In this document: piece by piece, positions 1 to 10,540 of the stretch
How the letters are laid out: every line of letters starts with the position of its first letter
Numbering within the stretch: the first letter of the stretch is position 1
From: Lineus longissimus
Lineage: Eukaryota > Nemertea > Pilidiophora > Heteronemertea > Lineidae
Direction of reading: 5' to 3'
Length of the DNA stretch: 64,000 nt
Assembly (NCBI RefSeq): GCF_910592395.1
Contig: NC_088324.1
Span: 2,606,001-2,670,000, forward strand
Position numbers and translations under genes: made by a program
The notes under the pieces: generated by a model
What the model was told of the DNA's origin: nothing
The model's input: only the letters and a program-made list of their open reading frames with translations
The model's database searches: none

Positions 1-76
1 GGGACGATTTAGTAAGTCGGGGGGACGACTTATTATCTCGGGGGGACGACTTATTAAGTCGGGGGGACGACTTATG
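1..76. repeat. ~21-bp tandem repeat at the window edge
   Basis: The first bases are three to four copies of a unit like gggggacgacttattaagtc. The array is cut by the window start, so its full length is unknown. Confidence 0.85.
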
Positions 77-91
77 AAAGCGAGGGCGAGG

Positions 92-250
92 CCTGACTGT
101 GACTGTATCATCTCTCTCACCATGTAGACAACTTGGCAGAGCAGCCAAGACTGATTTGGCCTGGCTGTGACTGTCTCATCTCTCTCACCATGTAGACAAC
201 TTGGCAGAGCAGCCAAGACTGATTTGGCCTGGATGTGACTGTCTCATCTC
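92..250. repeat. ~70-bp direct repeat, about 2.2 copies
   Basis: A ~70-bp unit beginning near gactgtctcatctctctcac and containing accatgtagacaacttgg occurs twice back to back with few mismatches, followed by a partial third copy. No coding signal is seen. From 250 to about 950 I see no gene. Confidence 0.8.
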
Positions 251-954
251 ATCTTAATTGGGACATTCTGCAGACCCATGAAGCTGGTTTTATCATATAC
301 CCCATATTAGAAATGTCTGGTCAACCAACACCACATGCATAAAATGAGGACGCTAGTTGTATTGTGTTCATCAATTCAGTACATGACCACCCCGTGTCAA
401 TGCTCATGTCTTTTATCCACTTACGTGGAAGGCATTGGCATTGCCCACGAAAAGAGAGTCAATTATCAGCTGTGGCTGTTCTTTCTAATGTTCGCCTGCC
501 ACCAGTTAAGTCAGCCTATTCATTTGTACTTCATTTTACGATTCAGCCGCGCTCGGTTAAGTGCTCCTCATGTCTTGCCATGAACTGTCACAAATGGTTT
601 TTTGCATATCATTTTCAAAACAATGGTACTCAGTGATGTGTGACTGGAGGAATGCCATCAAGGTATCATTGGAAAGCGTGTTGCTCCTACTTTATGGAAA
701 ATGCAATATTACAGTCATACATCACCCGGCTTCGTCATATTAACCCTTTTTCACAGGATTAGGTTTTCTTGTGGACACCCTGTATATAACACCTCAACTG
801 TGCCAAATAATCAAGTTCAGCGTCTGTTATTTACTGCAAATCATGCATATTCTGATCTGGAAAGCATCCAGAAGTGTTAAGGTAGCAGGGAGGAGTGGGC
901 GTTTGTGGTTTCTGAGTGTGAGGGGGTATAGTGGTGTCTGTTGACTGTGCTTTA

Positions 955-1644
955 GGCTGGGTTCACATAGAACTATACGCTATTCGATATACGCTATTCG
1001 GTATTCGCTATACGCTATACGGGCACAGCGAGTCACATAAGGTAGCATGCGTGCGGTATTCGGTCTTTTGACGCCGATCAGATGGACAGTTCAGACGAAG
1101 AAGATTTGACTCTTCTCCTCTTAGCCGAGGATGAGGCTGACCAGGCACAAAGAGCAAAGAAAGAAAGAACAGAATGGGTACGGCAGACCTCTGTTGGGGG
1201 AGTACCACAGGACATTTAAAAACCTCATGGATCATCCAGATGTTAATTAAAAGAATCATTTAGTTGATTAGTAATAAAACATGTAATGAAGGCCTGTACT
1301 TAGAAATTGCAATAAAATGAGTAAAAATGAGTACTATTGTTTCTAACTTATCCTATAGTATGCAATAAATCGTTTAATAATTGTGATAGATAACATTAAA
1401 ATGCATGTTCTTACCAAGTCCTCTGGTCACTTCTGAACAGGGTGGTATACGCTGCACGAAAATCGAACGCGCACAATTCCCACTATACTATACTATACTA
1501 TACGCAGGTATACGACCTATTCGAATAGTGCCCTCTTATGTGACCCGGTATTGTGAAATTTCCTTGTCAGATTTCAGGTACCCGCGTGCCCTGGCAAAAC
1601 GTGCACCGAATACCCGAATAGTATAGTTCTCTGTGAACCGAGCC
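955..1644. mobile_element. PIF/Harbinger-type non-autonomous element (MITE)
   Basis: The left end ggctgggttcacatagaac and the reverse complement of the right end (ggctcggttcacagagaac) form ~25-bp terminal inverted repeats. TTA lies immediately outside both ends (952-954 and 1645-1647), the 3-bp target duplication typical of PIF/Harbinger. Subterminal sequence is rich in repeated ctatacgctattcg-like motifs, possible transposase-binding sites. A remnant of the transposase N-terminus inside (1082-1250) shows derivation from an autonomous parent by internal deletion. Confidence 0.85.
1082..1250 (+). pseudogene. Harbinger transposase N-terminal remnant
   Basis: An ATG at 1082 opens a 45-aa frame with an acidic/leucine-rich start (MDSSDEEDLTLLLLAEDEAD) followed by KKERTEWV, as in Harbinger/HARBI1-type transposases. 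The next conserved block, reading GEYHRTFKNLMDHPDVN, lies in another frame (1197-1250), so there is a frameshift of a few residues. The DDE domain is absent. Pseudogene inside the MITE. Confidence 0.65.
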
Positions 1645-2689
1645 TTACGAGAGCCTATAGGCATGATGCGCAGTGTTTCTTCGGCCCAGATACATTGTGG
1701 TGGAAAGCGTCTTGCACAAAGAACGTCTGGCTTGCGCCAGACTAATAAGTGAAGAAGGTATGGCTGCGCGAGACTACTGTGATTAAAGTGGCCATTGCAG
1801 AGACTTTGTGACGTATGCATATACTTTTTACATTTACAAATGCTCCCAAAGACGATAAGGAATGATTAATTATTAGCATTTCCTGAACTATATACTTTCT
1901 AATTATCACTTTACATAAATAGGTTGGTGTTAGGTCGCGTGCTTTTCTTTCCTCGTAACAATATACAGCAAAATAGTTACAACCCCATAATCGTGCTATA
2001 CAGTCTATAATGAGATCACGGTGACCGGTTATAAATGTTTCGCCAGCTTCGCTATTTTGCTGCTACGCGGCGCATTGGGTCCTTGCGTCAAGCTATTCAT
2101 ATATTTAACATAGAGGCATATTTGTTTAGTCCTTGGGCAAGGCAATACATGCCTTTGTTCCATCGCAGTGTTAATATTTGGCGGAAACTGCACTTAAAAA
2201 AGGTACCAATTTAAGCTCAACTGGTGATTTTACATTCGCGCTGCAAGCAAAACTGACCTTGGCAATGCCGAACAGATTGTACTTTCAGATAGTCAAGGCA
2301 TTCCTTTGTAATATGTCTAAAAAGTCTGACAGGATTCTCCAAGAGGACACCTCCGTTGTCATGAGATACAACATTTAATGAAAATGGCCGAGTTTCACGT
2401 CGGGCCTACTGGAAATGCGTTGAAGAAAACGATGACGCACTGTTCTTTCAAACGGCGCTCTGTTCACCAATATTGCATGTTTCATATAGATTTTTATTGG
2501 AAAAAATTATTCAAATTATTCATAACCACGCGGTTAAGTTGAAATTGATAGTTTCTGGGCTCATGACAATGTCGTCATTACGTCTTAAGGATTCGTTAGG
2601 GAGATTTTCCCGAATGTACGCGATGATGACGTGCCCCGTTAACAAGACGTAATATATATTTTAAAATGCGTTTCCAATGTGTATGCATG

Positions 2690-3070
2690 AGGACAAAGCA
2701 TTTTTGTCGTATATCACTGGAAACGCCCGATTCCCCTGATTCTGCAGGATGTTAAATCGGGCATTTTGTTTCTTTAAATAAATCATAAGCGTCACATTGG
2801 CTCCTAGCTCTGTTCACCATCCCAAATGGCAATATTGTCAATTGGGCCGGACAATCACGGAAAACCCCAAATATTATACATTTCTTCCTGCTTAATTCTT
2901 GCAGTGACCATTCTGCCTTGAAAGACAGTTGCTTAATTACGCAACACAAAAATAAAAAAAAAATTGAGGGTCAACCATTGAACGTTTGAGATATGTTAAA
3001 TTTTGCACAAATCAGCGAAAAACGAACCAACTGGCACTGGACGGCATTTCAACACGGGCCCGACGCACAT
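2690..3070 (+). repeat. Dispersed repeat, copy 1 (inverted partner at 14.2-14.8 kb)
   Basis: This stretch has blocks such as gtatatcactggaaacgccc, attgggccggacaatcacgg, gggtcaaccattgaacg and cacaaatcagcgaaaaacg that reappear in reverse complement and reverse order at about 14210-14800. Copy 1 has no MITE between the last two blocks; copy 2 has one (14333-14506). Family unknown. Confidence 0.75.
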
Positions 3071-3136
3071 CCCAAGTTCAGTGTACCCATACGTCGGCAA
3101 CAAAAGTTACATGCGTAGTTTCTTGCTAGCAGCCTG

Positions 3137-4272
3137 GGCCCATATTCATAAAAGCCTGCTAAGCCTAGTTGGCAACTATGTTGGACCCTAGCTGCCAACT
3201 ATGCGTAGTTGGATACTACATGTAAGTGTTATTCATAAAACCCCCCTAAGGTCAGTTTAGTGCTAAGTTGTCTGCTAACTTTAGAGGTGCTCTTGGGTAC
3301 CTCTAAGTCATTAGTTTGCAACTAATTTTGTTAATTCTACATTGGATTCAGAGGCAAGATGAATTCAGGAGCTGGCTTGCATTGTGTGATGAGAAGAGAA
3401 CAGGATATTCAGAGACATACTTATTTTAATTTTTGGGATACATCAAAATATCAAAATACTTCTTTTTCACAAGATTTTTCAATGCAATTGTGTTCTGTTC
3501 ATTCCCCCCATGACATATTCCATGAATTTGAGCATTATCACATGTTGAAATTTTGAAATTTTAGGCCAATTATTATGTCATTGTAATCATACTAGTTTTG
3601 ATATGTTTCAGCCTCTACAGGTGATATTTTCATTTGATTTTTTACGTATGCTCATGTTACCCCATCTAGTATTCAATGACATTGAAAAATCCTAAAATAT
3701 CAAAGAATATCAAAATGTCAAAATGTCAAAATTTTGATACAATATCACGAACAATAAATGAGAATTCCTTTTCACTAAAAGTATGTAACTCTAGTTTCCA
3801 GCAAAACTCAAAACGTGGACAAAACTAAATTTAATAAACCGGGTATATCTTTTTTATTTTGGGGCTCTTTTTAATTCTCAAAATCAAACCCTGCAACATT
3901 TAAAAAAAGCCAATAATAGGGAAATAATAGACAATTCCAACCATATGCCGCAAACGGAATCATCTAATTCGGAGTTACAAATTATTTTAGATGTTGATAT
4001 TAAGTCGAAAGGCACACACAAAATCCTTACATTCCATCCCCTATTGGAAGTGAAACTAACGCGCCTTGTGGTATGTGGTTTGGGACAAAGGCCAAATGCC
4101 CGCTAACAACTAACAAAATCTTAGTTGACAACTACCTGGCAATGTTCTTAGCAGGGTTTTATGAATAGGAAAATAGCAGCATACTATGGAGCAGCCAACT
4201 AGGTACATGTATTTGGCAGTCTGCTAAGGCCTAGTTGGCTGCTAGTTTAGCAGGGTTTTGTGAATATGGGCC
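3137..4272. mobile_element. Inverted-repeat element with ggcccatattca ends
   Basis: The left end ggcccatattcataaaagcc and the reverse complement of the right end (ggcccatattcacaaaaccc) form terminal inverted repeats. A second inner pair (attcataaaacccccctaag near 3232; agggttttatgaatag near 4155) suggests a composite or foldback structure. The AT-rich interior has no convincing coding frame. I see no clear target duplication, so the superfamily is undetermined. Confidence 0.65.
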
Positions 4273-4439
4273 ATGATGAGTAGCGCTTCAGGTTCCAGAG
4301 ACTCCAAATAACATGTATTTGTCAAAACAACTGCTAAATCAACACTGGTATACTGTGAAGACCAAGAAATCAATGATTTTTTAGGAACAACGGTTAGGGG
4401 TTGGCCGCGCATGAATACAAAAATAACCTCCCTATAATG

Positions 4440-5420
4440 AGACCTAAACTCCTAAAGATTACTCTGGCGGGCATCTTTCTCCCATCGAAAGTAATGCCCA
4501 ACGTTACAGTTCAACCAAGTTTTGCGTTGCCAGTTTGGCTCCTTTAGTACTTTATGTGTATCTGGGAGCCATATCCCATAGGTCAAAAGTCTCATTCACA
4601 TTAATGGTGAGATCAATTCCATTTTCTTCCACAGTTGCAGCTACATCCTGGCGGAAGTTTTCAACGAGTTCATCAGCATTTGCAGGAAAAGTTGTTGAAT
4701 CCTTGCAAGATTTTCGGTAACTAATGTCACTTCTGTTTAAAAATCAATGTAACCTTCCTCTTGAGGCAAGTGAGGTATGTTCATCTGGTGTTCTTCTTGT
4801 TGGTCATCAGGGAGCTCCGCCCACCATACATTGAACTCACGCTGCTTTGCATCATCAAATCATCTCCGGACACTGGGAGTGCTCTTCCACGTCGTTCATG
4901 CATCCACTCGGTAACCCAGCGGTCAACCTCGGGCCACAGGGCTGAAATAAAATGTTTCATCTCGATCATCACCATGGCAACAAAATTCCCAAGAACCACA
5001 TTAAGTGATTACATTGTTAATTATCATTCGGTTCTTGGATAAATCTTTAAAAAAAGAAAGAAATGCTGCTCAAGATTTTCCGCCTGCCGGATCCCATAGT
5101 CATTTCGTTAATTTCTGCTGATACCTACCAACGCTTCTTTGTCTTTGCCAATGCATTCTAGCTTGGCAATGTGTGGCCCCACGCTGCCTCTCTCTAATTG
5201 CTTCTTCTTCACTGAGCCATCGTCGCATCGTCATTCGAGGGATGTTGTGTTCTCTTGCAAATTCGGTGGCTGATGAACTCCAACGAGGCTGCCTTAAAAT
5301 GTCAGCAGCATGAAAATCATACAACAGACGGATTCTTTCAAATAAAGAATACGATATGTGACGGCGACGGTTGACATCATCGTCAACATCATCAGCATTT
5401 TCCATCATGAGCACAGATGT
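4440..5420 (-). pseudogene. pogo/Tigger-type transposase relic
   Basis: Read on the minus strand, a helix-turn-helix block comes first (about 5400-5200) with SATEFAREHNIPRMTMRRWL, the psq/CENP-B-like pattern. Near 4950-4850 follows WVTEWMHERRGRALPVSGDD, a CENPB-type HTH. Near 4720-4550 is a block with ENGIDLTINVNETFDLWDM, matching the first part of the DDE catalytic domain where family members carry NxDET (here N-ET, so the catalytic Asp is lost). Frameshifts and stops separate the blocks, and the C-terminal DDE half is missing. Confidence 0.7.
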
Positions 5421-5797
5421 GAGGAGACTCCATGCCAACATTGCGGGTAAAATCTTCATCTTGACCACAGAGCATATACTGTGATATGATGTGCCTGTCT
5501 TTGTCAATGTTGTCCTGACCAGGACGATTTGAAAATGGTGTCAATTTCAGCCAGGCCTATACTGTGTATTAAAACTGTGGTCTGCCTTTGAATGCATATT
5601 TTTGACTGAATAAATGAAATTGATGATTTTATTAAATCAAGGGTTATTTGAATTTGTTCATGTCAGTGAAATTTCTAGACATGCCTCTCATGAATCGCTG
5701 TTGAGCCTGTGACAAACCTCTCTATATCTGTCTCCATTGCTGAAGAGCCATCAAAATTAATGATAAAAGTATTTTTCCAAAGCAGCTGCAAAGAGGC

Positions 5798-5935
5798 ACA
5801 AGAGGCACTTAGCGGACACCTATTAAGGACATTGATTTGGGTCCCAGACCTGTAATTTACATTCAAATTGACCTCTGTTATCGGGATGCCTCTCTATTGA
5901 GGACAAGCGCCGTTCGGACCCAAGGGTGCTGTGCG
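5798..5935. mobile_element. Degenerate copy of the gaacctctctattgaggac MITE family
   Basis: Contains cttagcggacacctattaag, a central gacctctgttatc block and cctctctattgaggacaagc, as in the better-preserved copies at 11561, 13404, 14333 and 34736. The ends are poorly preserved and no TA duplication could be fixed. Confidence 0.5.
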
Positions 5936-7320
5936 TGACAAGCACAACAGATGGAAGAAAGACAATGAAATAGGGTTCAATTTGTGTAATTGTTGGATGG
6001 AAAAAGCTGGGTGCAAATGCAAATACTACAATATACTACACTGTGTACACACTGTAGTTCAACATGTACATGAAGTGCAGCCTGATTGAAAAGGGAGGCG
6101 AGTGACAATGAAGGTGGCCAAAATAACCCTGCCTTAGATTCACTTATAGCTATTTGACCTTATGATAGTTGAAATGGGCTAAGCAACTTACATATTGTTG
6201 GTAATTTATAGTATTGAAAGTTGGGTAAATGCATGAAAAATATTGATTTTGTGGGAGAAATGTGAAAATCGGTGTTCAAAATGGGTGGCGAATTGTAACA
6301 GTCTGAGCATGCTCAGAAGCCAGCGCTAAAATTCTATGGCCAGGTGGCAACATAAACAAACATAGAGAGGTTTAGAGTTGTTCACCAACATGTGCCCTGG
6401 ATGGAGAGGTTCTACTGTACATTGCGATTGGAACCTCTCTAATGGTAGGGAACCTACGCAGATGTTACTGAGGACATAAGGCAGCCCACTGGTCATGGGC
6501 GGAGGAAGGGATGATTAAGCTCTCCATATGGAGGAATCCCAATTTTCATCCCAAACCTGCTTGAAAAACATTTTTAACAGTGGTGTATGAGAGACTGTTT
6601 AGTTGTTGTAAATATGGCCCTGTGGTTTATCAATATTCTTTCTTTAATCATCTACTCAAAACCAAAATTCATTTTCTTCTAGCACTTTTCCCCCAACCGG
6701 AAGTGCCAAAAAACGTCTTTTTAGGCGTCGTAAGAACTTGAGATTTGGTATGGGGGTCAAAAGGGAGGTATGGAGGAGGCCTAGGGTCTCAATTTGGTAA
6801 AAATGTAATTTTTTTTTAACACCAAGCGCAGCCTAATGCTATCACAATCTTCCAGCTTGTCTTCAAAGGGCCGTAATTTCGGTTGTGACAATAGATTATC
6901 GTTTATTTTTCCTGAGCCTGGGTCCTTTTTAAGAGTCTTTCAGGGGGATATAGTGAGGACCCAAACCCAGCTACTCTGGAGTAGATTTTTGGAGGAGTAG
7001 AAATGGCCAGGAGTAGAAATAACCCAAAAAATAAGGGCCACTAGCGCCCTAAGCAGACATGAACAGTGACGACAACAAAAGACCCAAGGGCCTGGCGCTC
7101 AGCAGAAATTTATTTGCAAAGTGACAGATGAAAAATGAGATCGCCCAAAATATGAAGAAATGGAAGATGTCGCCGGGCTTGGAGAACAGACTCATTCTTT
7201 TTTGCGTTCGACATGTCGTATATGCGTTGGGTCCTGATGTGTAGCCAAACCACTAGGACTGGAACCTGCTGACTTCGGCGGACCTTTATGGGGATTTATT
7301 ACTTCGCCCCTGCCCTGCAT
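5936..7320. other. Intergenic stretch without a recognised gene
   Basis: No coding frame of note. Pieces of the same MITE family are visible near 6365-6460 (atagagaggttt, ggaacctctctaatgg). The rest is unannotated. Confidence 0.5.
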
Positions 7321-7324
7321 TGGA

Positions 7325-7485
7325 GCCCACAGGGAAAGAGGAAACGAGGCAGACCAAAAGCCACCTGGAGGAGCTGAAACTCATGGGGCTGACATGGGAC
7401 GAGGCACAACCGGTAGCAAGAGACCGGAAGGCTGGATGAATCGTGTTGTGGCCTTATGACCCACTAGGGGCGAAGAGCGATAAAT
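7325..7485 (+). pseudogene. LINE reverse transcriptase C-terminal fragment
   Basis: The plus strand reads GKRKRGRPKATWRS and, after a frameshift, EELKLMGLTWDEAQPVARDR. This is the usual C-terminal signature of non-LTR retrotransposon ORF2 proteins (GRPK-TW block followed by LTWDEA--ARDR). A short taagta-like tail follows at about 7486. It is a 5'-truncated, frameshifted copy; no RT catalytic domain is left. Confidence 0.65.
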
Positions 7486-7489
7486 TAGT

Positions 7490-9100
7490 AAGTATTACTT
7501 TGCCCCTGCATGTGACCTTACTTGCAAACTCACAAACAGAAAATCATAGTCTATTTCATTTGCTTTAGACTTCTCTTGATGATGCATCGCCCGAATGTAA
7601 TACGCTCCAGCAATAGGAGTCCAATCAAGAGGAAGAAGAATCTGGCAGGGTGATTACTACTAGCATTGTTGGAAGAAAAATTACAATCTCTGACTGTCGG
7701 TGTTAGCGCGCTTTCAACTATAAATCCATTGAACAATGGCACTTATCTTGACAAGCGATGACCTTTTTGGGCCATAATTGAGGACTGTAAATTCGTTCCG
7801 GTTTGGACAATGAAATTTCATATGAAAGAAGATATGTCGATCAACTGTTGTGTCTTCTCGAAGAAATTACCAACATTCTGTCAGCCATTTTTTTGTGACA
7901 AAAATTGAAAAGGATAAAAGTTCATCAAAGAATATAATCTTACCGCCAAAGGGCTGAAACTAGCAAGAATTATCGCCAATACGCAACGGACCACCGTTAC
8001 AACTGCCGTGAAATACATCACATTTCGCCGTCGTGTTTTGTCCTCGCTTATTCGGACCTCGGCGTGAAGGATGTTTGGAGTTGTAAATGCCTAAAAGCTG
8101 AAGAAGACAAAAAAAAAAAATCCATAGCAACTTATCTTAAATGAACCACATAACAACCACATAATTGGTTTGAGGAATTCACTGCAATATGGCAGTCTCG
8201 GTACGAAGTTTAATTGTGAGGTTGGTAGGTCCACGTGACCTCAATGTTTTGCCCAATTTGTACACATGTGCGTTATTTTAAGCCTGATAACAATGGCGAT
8301 TCCTTGTCACCTAAAAACATAATTAATAAGATTGAAATCGGTGGCAGAAATTTCCCTTTACACCAGATATGGATACGATGGCTTGAAATCCCCCGAACTT
8401 GTGTAGAAGAATTTGAGTCTTAGCACAACTTAAATTTTATAATCATTATGTCATGTGTATGTGCAGTCTGTATTGAAAGTTTCCAATACAAATTGTACAT
8501 ACATTTCAGATATACATTGTTATATCAGGAATATACCAATTGACAAATTGAGCCCCTCAGGGCTTGGGAATGGTATTTTTCCAATTTATCCTATCAAGGA
8601 TTTGAGGGGGAACGGTCATGTTCAAATACATTCTATCAAGGATCAGATGAAAGGAATGATATTTTTCAAATTCATTCTATCAAGGATTAGAAGAGGGGAA
8701 TGGTATTTTTTGGTACGCTGGGATTGCAATATGTGACAAATAGGAATTGGGATTTTCCCTTAAACATGTAAATATGGATGACGAAAATGCTCTCCAAAAT
8801 AGCCCTAGCGGATTATTCAACTGAACTGTTTGTAAAACACTCCCTAAAGTATTTTCTAACATGTTCTGATAGGCCACATTTCATTTTCCCAGTAGAAATG
8901 TTCATATTTGTCAAAAGTATATGAATCACCTGCATATCTAGATGAGAGTCACTGTCACCAAACGCACTTTAGCGGGTACATTTGACACAGCGAATCCAGT
9001 GTAATTATCAAGAGGTTATAAATTCCAGGTGTAAAACTTCGACTTCATTCCGCTGGAAACACCCATGTACTGTACCAAGACCTTTAAAATTCACTGTTTG
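7490..9100. other. Intergenic stretch with a short tandem repeat
   Basis: No supported gene. At about 8590-8715 a ~55-bp unit containing attctatcaaggat is repeated about three times imperfectly. The rest shows nothing I can identify. Confidence 0.5.
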
Positions 9101-9109
9101 AAAGTAGGT

Positions 9110-9350
9110 CATACCATGGGTATAATTTGAAAGGATGTCAAACATAGGTATACTTTGAAAGGACTTAAAATCATAGAAGTAATCTGAAAGGACTTAAAAT
9201 CATAGGTATACTTCGAAAAGAACTCAATCCTGAGTATACTTTGATAGGACATTATTATTCTTTGAAATGACTTAAAATCATGGATATAACTTCGGAAGGA
9301 ATTCAATCCTGGGTATATACTTTGAAGGGACGTCAAGTCAAGGGTATAGC
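9110..9350. repeat. ~30-bp minisatellite
   Basis: About eight imperfect units resembling ggtatactttgaaaggactt plus aaaatcat lie immediately next to the 3' end of the LINE fragment. A related piece (acttcaaatcatgggtgttc) lies on the other side at about 9840, so the LINE piece probably inserted into this array. Confidence 0.7.
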
Positions 9351-9831
9351 TAAAACGGATTCGTTCTTTTTCTTGTTTTAAAATCAAAAGAGCAATGGCT
9401 CCGGCAAGTACACTGGCCCTCTTCCCTCCAGCATTTCAAGCAATGTGCACAGTCCCGCTTAGGAAGGCACCAGTCCGTAGCTTGGTCGCGATCCACCGAT
9501 TCTCGCCCGCAGATGAACAAGTCCGCCATCACCTCTACTGGTGCCCTTCTCATAATAGCCTTTTCATGGATCATGTATATTTTCTCTCTTCCTCCTTTTC
9601 CAGCATGTATCTGACGATCGTGTCTACAATGTCTGCTGCGGTCATGTCCAAATCGCTAAAGGCTGCAGCATTTCCTGCCAGTCCGTCCTCCCTCTCATTG
9701 AATCGGATTCCTGCATGGCCGGGGATGTAGATCACTTCCACTTTACCTTTGATTTGCCTGAGAAAGGGGAACCAAACTTTCATTATGCGACCTCTCTGGA
9801 GTTTGCTTACAAGGCTGAGGGAGTCGGTCAA
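9350..9831 (-). pseudogene. Non-LTR retrotransposon RNase H fragment
   Basis: The minus strand encodes TDSLSLVSKLQRG and, about 25 residues on, VEVIYIPGHAGIRFNEREDG followed by LAGNAA. This is the C-terminal RNase H domain of jockey/CR1/I-type LINEs (TDS catalytic Asp, W/IPGH, NE-AD). In the conserved -NExAD- block the Ala is replaced (EREDG). A frameshifted tail continues with Cys-rich sequence (CAHCLKCWREEGQCTC). Reverse transcriptase is missing, so this is a 5'-truncated dead copy. Confidence 0.75.
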
Positions 9832-10261
9832 TAAAATGACTTCAAATCATGGGTGTTCTATACTCTGCTGACATTTGTTTACCTTTGGGGTCTGAAACGG
9901 GAGTGTTTGGGCTAAAAAGTGGGCGGTGAACGTGTCAAAAGTACATTTGAGGAATTTCTCTTAAATGTCACACGATACTCAAGCTTTATGTACACCTGTC
10001 TCAAGTTTGCATATTTCAAATATCTTTCTTAATTTTGTAGTTGCATTTAGTCACTTTGTGGAAAACGGTGGCGCGTTCCAGTAGATTTTTGCCTTTCCTC
10101 CCAATTCATTACCGGTAAGTAACGATAACCATGAATAGCAAAACCGTTCTAAAGTTTTGATCAAAACTGCACTACCAAGTCTCAATTATTCTGGTTTTTG
10201 TTTCTTAAATTCTTCAATTTCTTAAAATCTACTTGGTTCCCTTAAAAGTTTGAGGCACGCT

Positions 10262-10540
10262 ATGTCAAGTGTACTATATGCTCTGCTCTAGGAAGCCAAA
10301 CTATGCCTGTGAAAGGTATTCTTTATTGAGAGTGTACTTTATTCCCTGTTTTAGGAGTCGCACTATGATTGTGAATTTTATACTTTAGTGACAGTGTACT
10401 TTCTCCCCTGTTCTTGGAAGCCACACTTTGATTGTGAATTTAAAACTTAGTTAATAGCGTACTTTATTCCCTGTTCTGTAAGCCACACTATGATTGTGTA
10501 TTTAGCGCACTTTATTTCTGCTCTAGGAAGTCACTATGAT
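10262..10540 (+). repeat. ~62-bp tandem repeat overlapping a start codon
   Basis: Five units starting near 10265, 10327, 10389, 10452 and 10503 share tgtactttattccctgttct followed by a ggaagccacactatgattgtg-like block. Unit lengths are about 62, 62, 63, 51 and a final partial. In the last unit the block is the true start codon of the downstream secreted-protein gene (ATG at 10536). Two earlier units keep ATGATTGTG and open short upstream frames. Confidence 0.8.
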
